From positions 1-13,904 of the forward strand of contig JAUPKM010000434.1 of NCBI GenBank assembly GCA_030837445.1: DNA of 13,904 nucleotides, in the 5' to 3' direction. Under the pieces are notes generated by a model that was not told the origin of the DNA, ran no database searches, and worked only from the letters and a program-made list of their open reading frames with translations. The stretch comes from Actinomycetota bacterium. GTDB lineage: Bacteria; Actinomycetota; Actinomycetes; S36-B12; UBA10799. Every line of letters starts with the position of its first letter. Position 1 is the stretch's first letter. Shown piece after piece: positions 13,826 through 13,904 of this stretch. The position numbers and the translations under genes were made by a program.

Positions 13826-13857
13826 GGCGCCTGCCTCTGCCGTTGGGCTACGGGGGC
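13785..13857 (-). tRNA. tRNA with UAA anticodon (reads UUA, nominally Leu) but class I body
   Basis: A full 73-base cloverleaf on the minus strand, without an encoded CCA. The acceptor is GCCCCCG against CGGGGGT (a terminal G-U pair, then six Watson-Crick pairs) with discriminator A73. The D arm contains TAGCCCAACGGCAGAGGC. The anticodon stem GGCGC/GCGCT has loop CTTAAAA (13826-13820), anticodon TAA. The variable loop is only five bases (CGAGT). The T arm is GCGGG, TTCGAGT, CCCGC. Bacterial leucine tRNAs are class II with a long variable arm, so the UAA anticodon on this body is unexpected. The 3' half overlaps the integrase gene on the other strand. It could be a functional tRNA of odd identity or a decayed or recombined copy. 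Confidence 0.82.
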
Positions 13858-13904
13858 CTTTCCACAGGTTAACCATGTGATCACGTACTCACACGGAGAG
13901 ACGA

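Noticed and set aside
13877..13884. Palindrome GTGATCAC upstream of the tRNA
   Set aside because: Only 8 bp with no extended symmetry; such palindromes are expected by chance and no bound factor can be argued.
1..13904. CRISPR array, rRNA, or insertion sequence
   Set aside because: No regularly spaced repeats, rRNA-like stretches or transposase frames with terminal repeats were seen.

Overview
The window is actinobacterial DNA. It is G+C-rich (60-base lines counted by eye run from about 53% to 73%), uses G/C-ending codons and GTG starts, has tightly overlapping genes, and carries a large serine recombinase of a type common in streptomycetes and relatives. The centrepiece is one dense eight-gene plus-strand operon (621-10938) that looks like a small specialised-metabolite pathway.

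Layout: the left edge holds the tail of a probable GNAT acetyltransferase (3-122), then a strong hairpin terminator (163-207) and about 400 bases without a convincing gene. The operon follows in this order: PCP-condensation didomain, sugar-1-phosphate nucleotidylyltransferase, stand-alone adenylation enzyme, transketolase, sugar phosphate cyclase (dehydroquinate-synthase fold), BadF/NAGK-type kinase, inositol-monophosphatase-type phosphatase, and phosphohexomutase. The first six are joined by 4-bp ATGA/GTGA stop-start overlaps. A convergent NUDIX hydrolase (minus strand) closes the operon 6 bp downstream. After a 520-base gap come a large serine integrase (12020-13825) and, overlapping its 3' end on the other strand, a tRNA gene (13785-13857).

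Inferred pathway: the transketolase shapes a sugar phosphate (sedoheptulose 7-phosphate is the obvious candidate) and the cyclase turns it into a carbocycle. The kinase, phosphatase and mutase adjust its phosphorylation and move phosphate to the anomeric-like position. The nucleotidylyltransferase then makes an NDP-activated cyclitol or pseudo-sugar. In parallel the adenylation enzyme loads an amino acid on the carrier domain, and the unusual condensation domain passes it to an amine or hydroxyl, probably on the cyclitol. No aminotransferase, oxidoreductase, glycosyltransferase, methyltransferase, thioesterase or transporter is visible. Either the product is small (an aminoacyl-cyclitol or aminoacyl nucleotide-cyclitol) or partners lie elsewhere. 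I do not recognise a described cluster with this exact set.

Three other points stand out. The condensation motif is H-Q-x3-D-P rather than H-H-x3-D-G. Seven rare TTA codons lie in five operon genes. The neighbouring tRNA has the UAA anticodon that reads TTA, but on a short-variable-loop (class I) body. The integrase reading frame ends inside that tRNA, which suggests that the tRNA is the attachment site and that the region left of it may be a mobile island.
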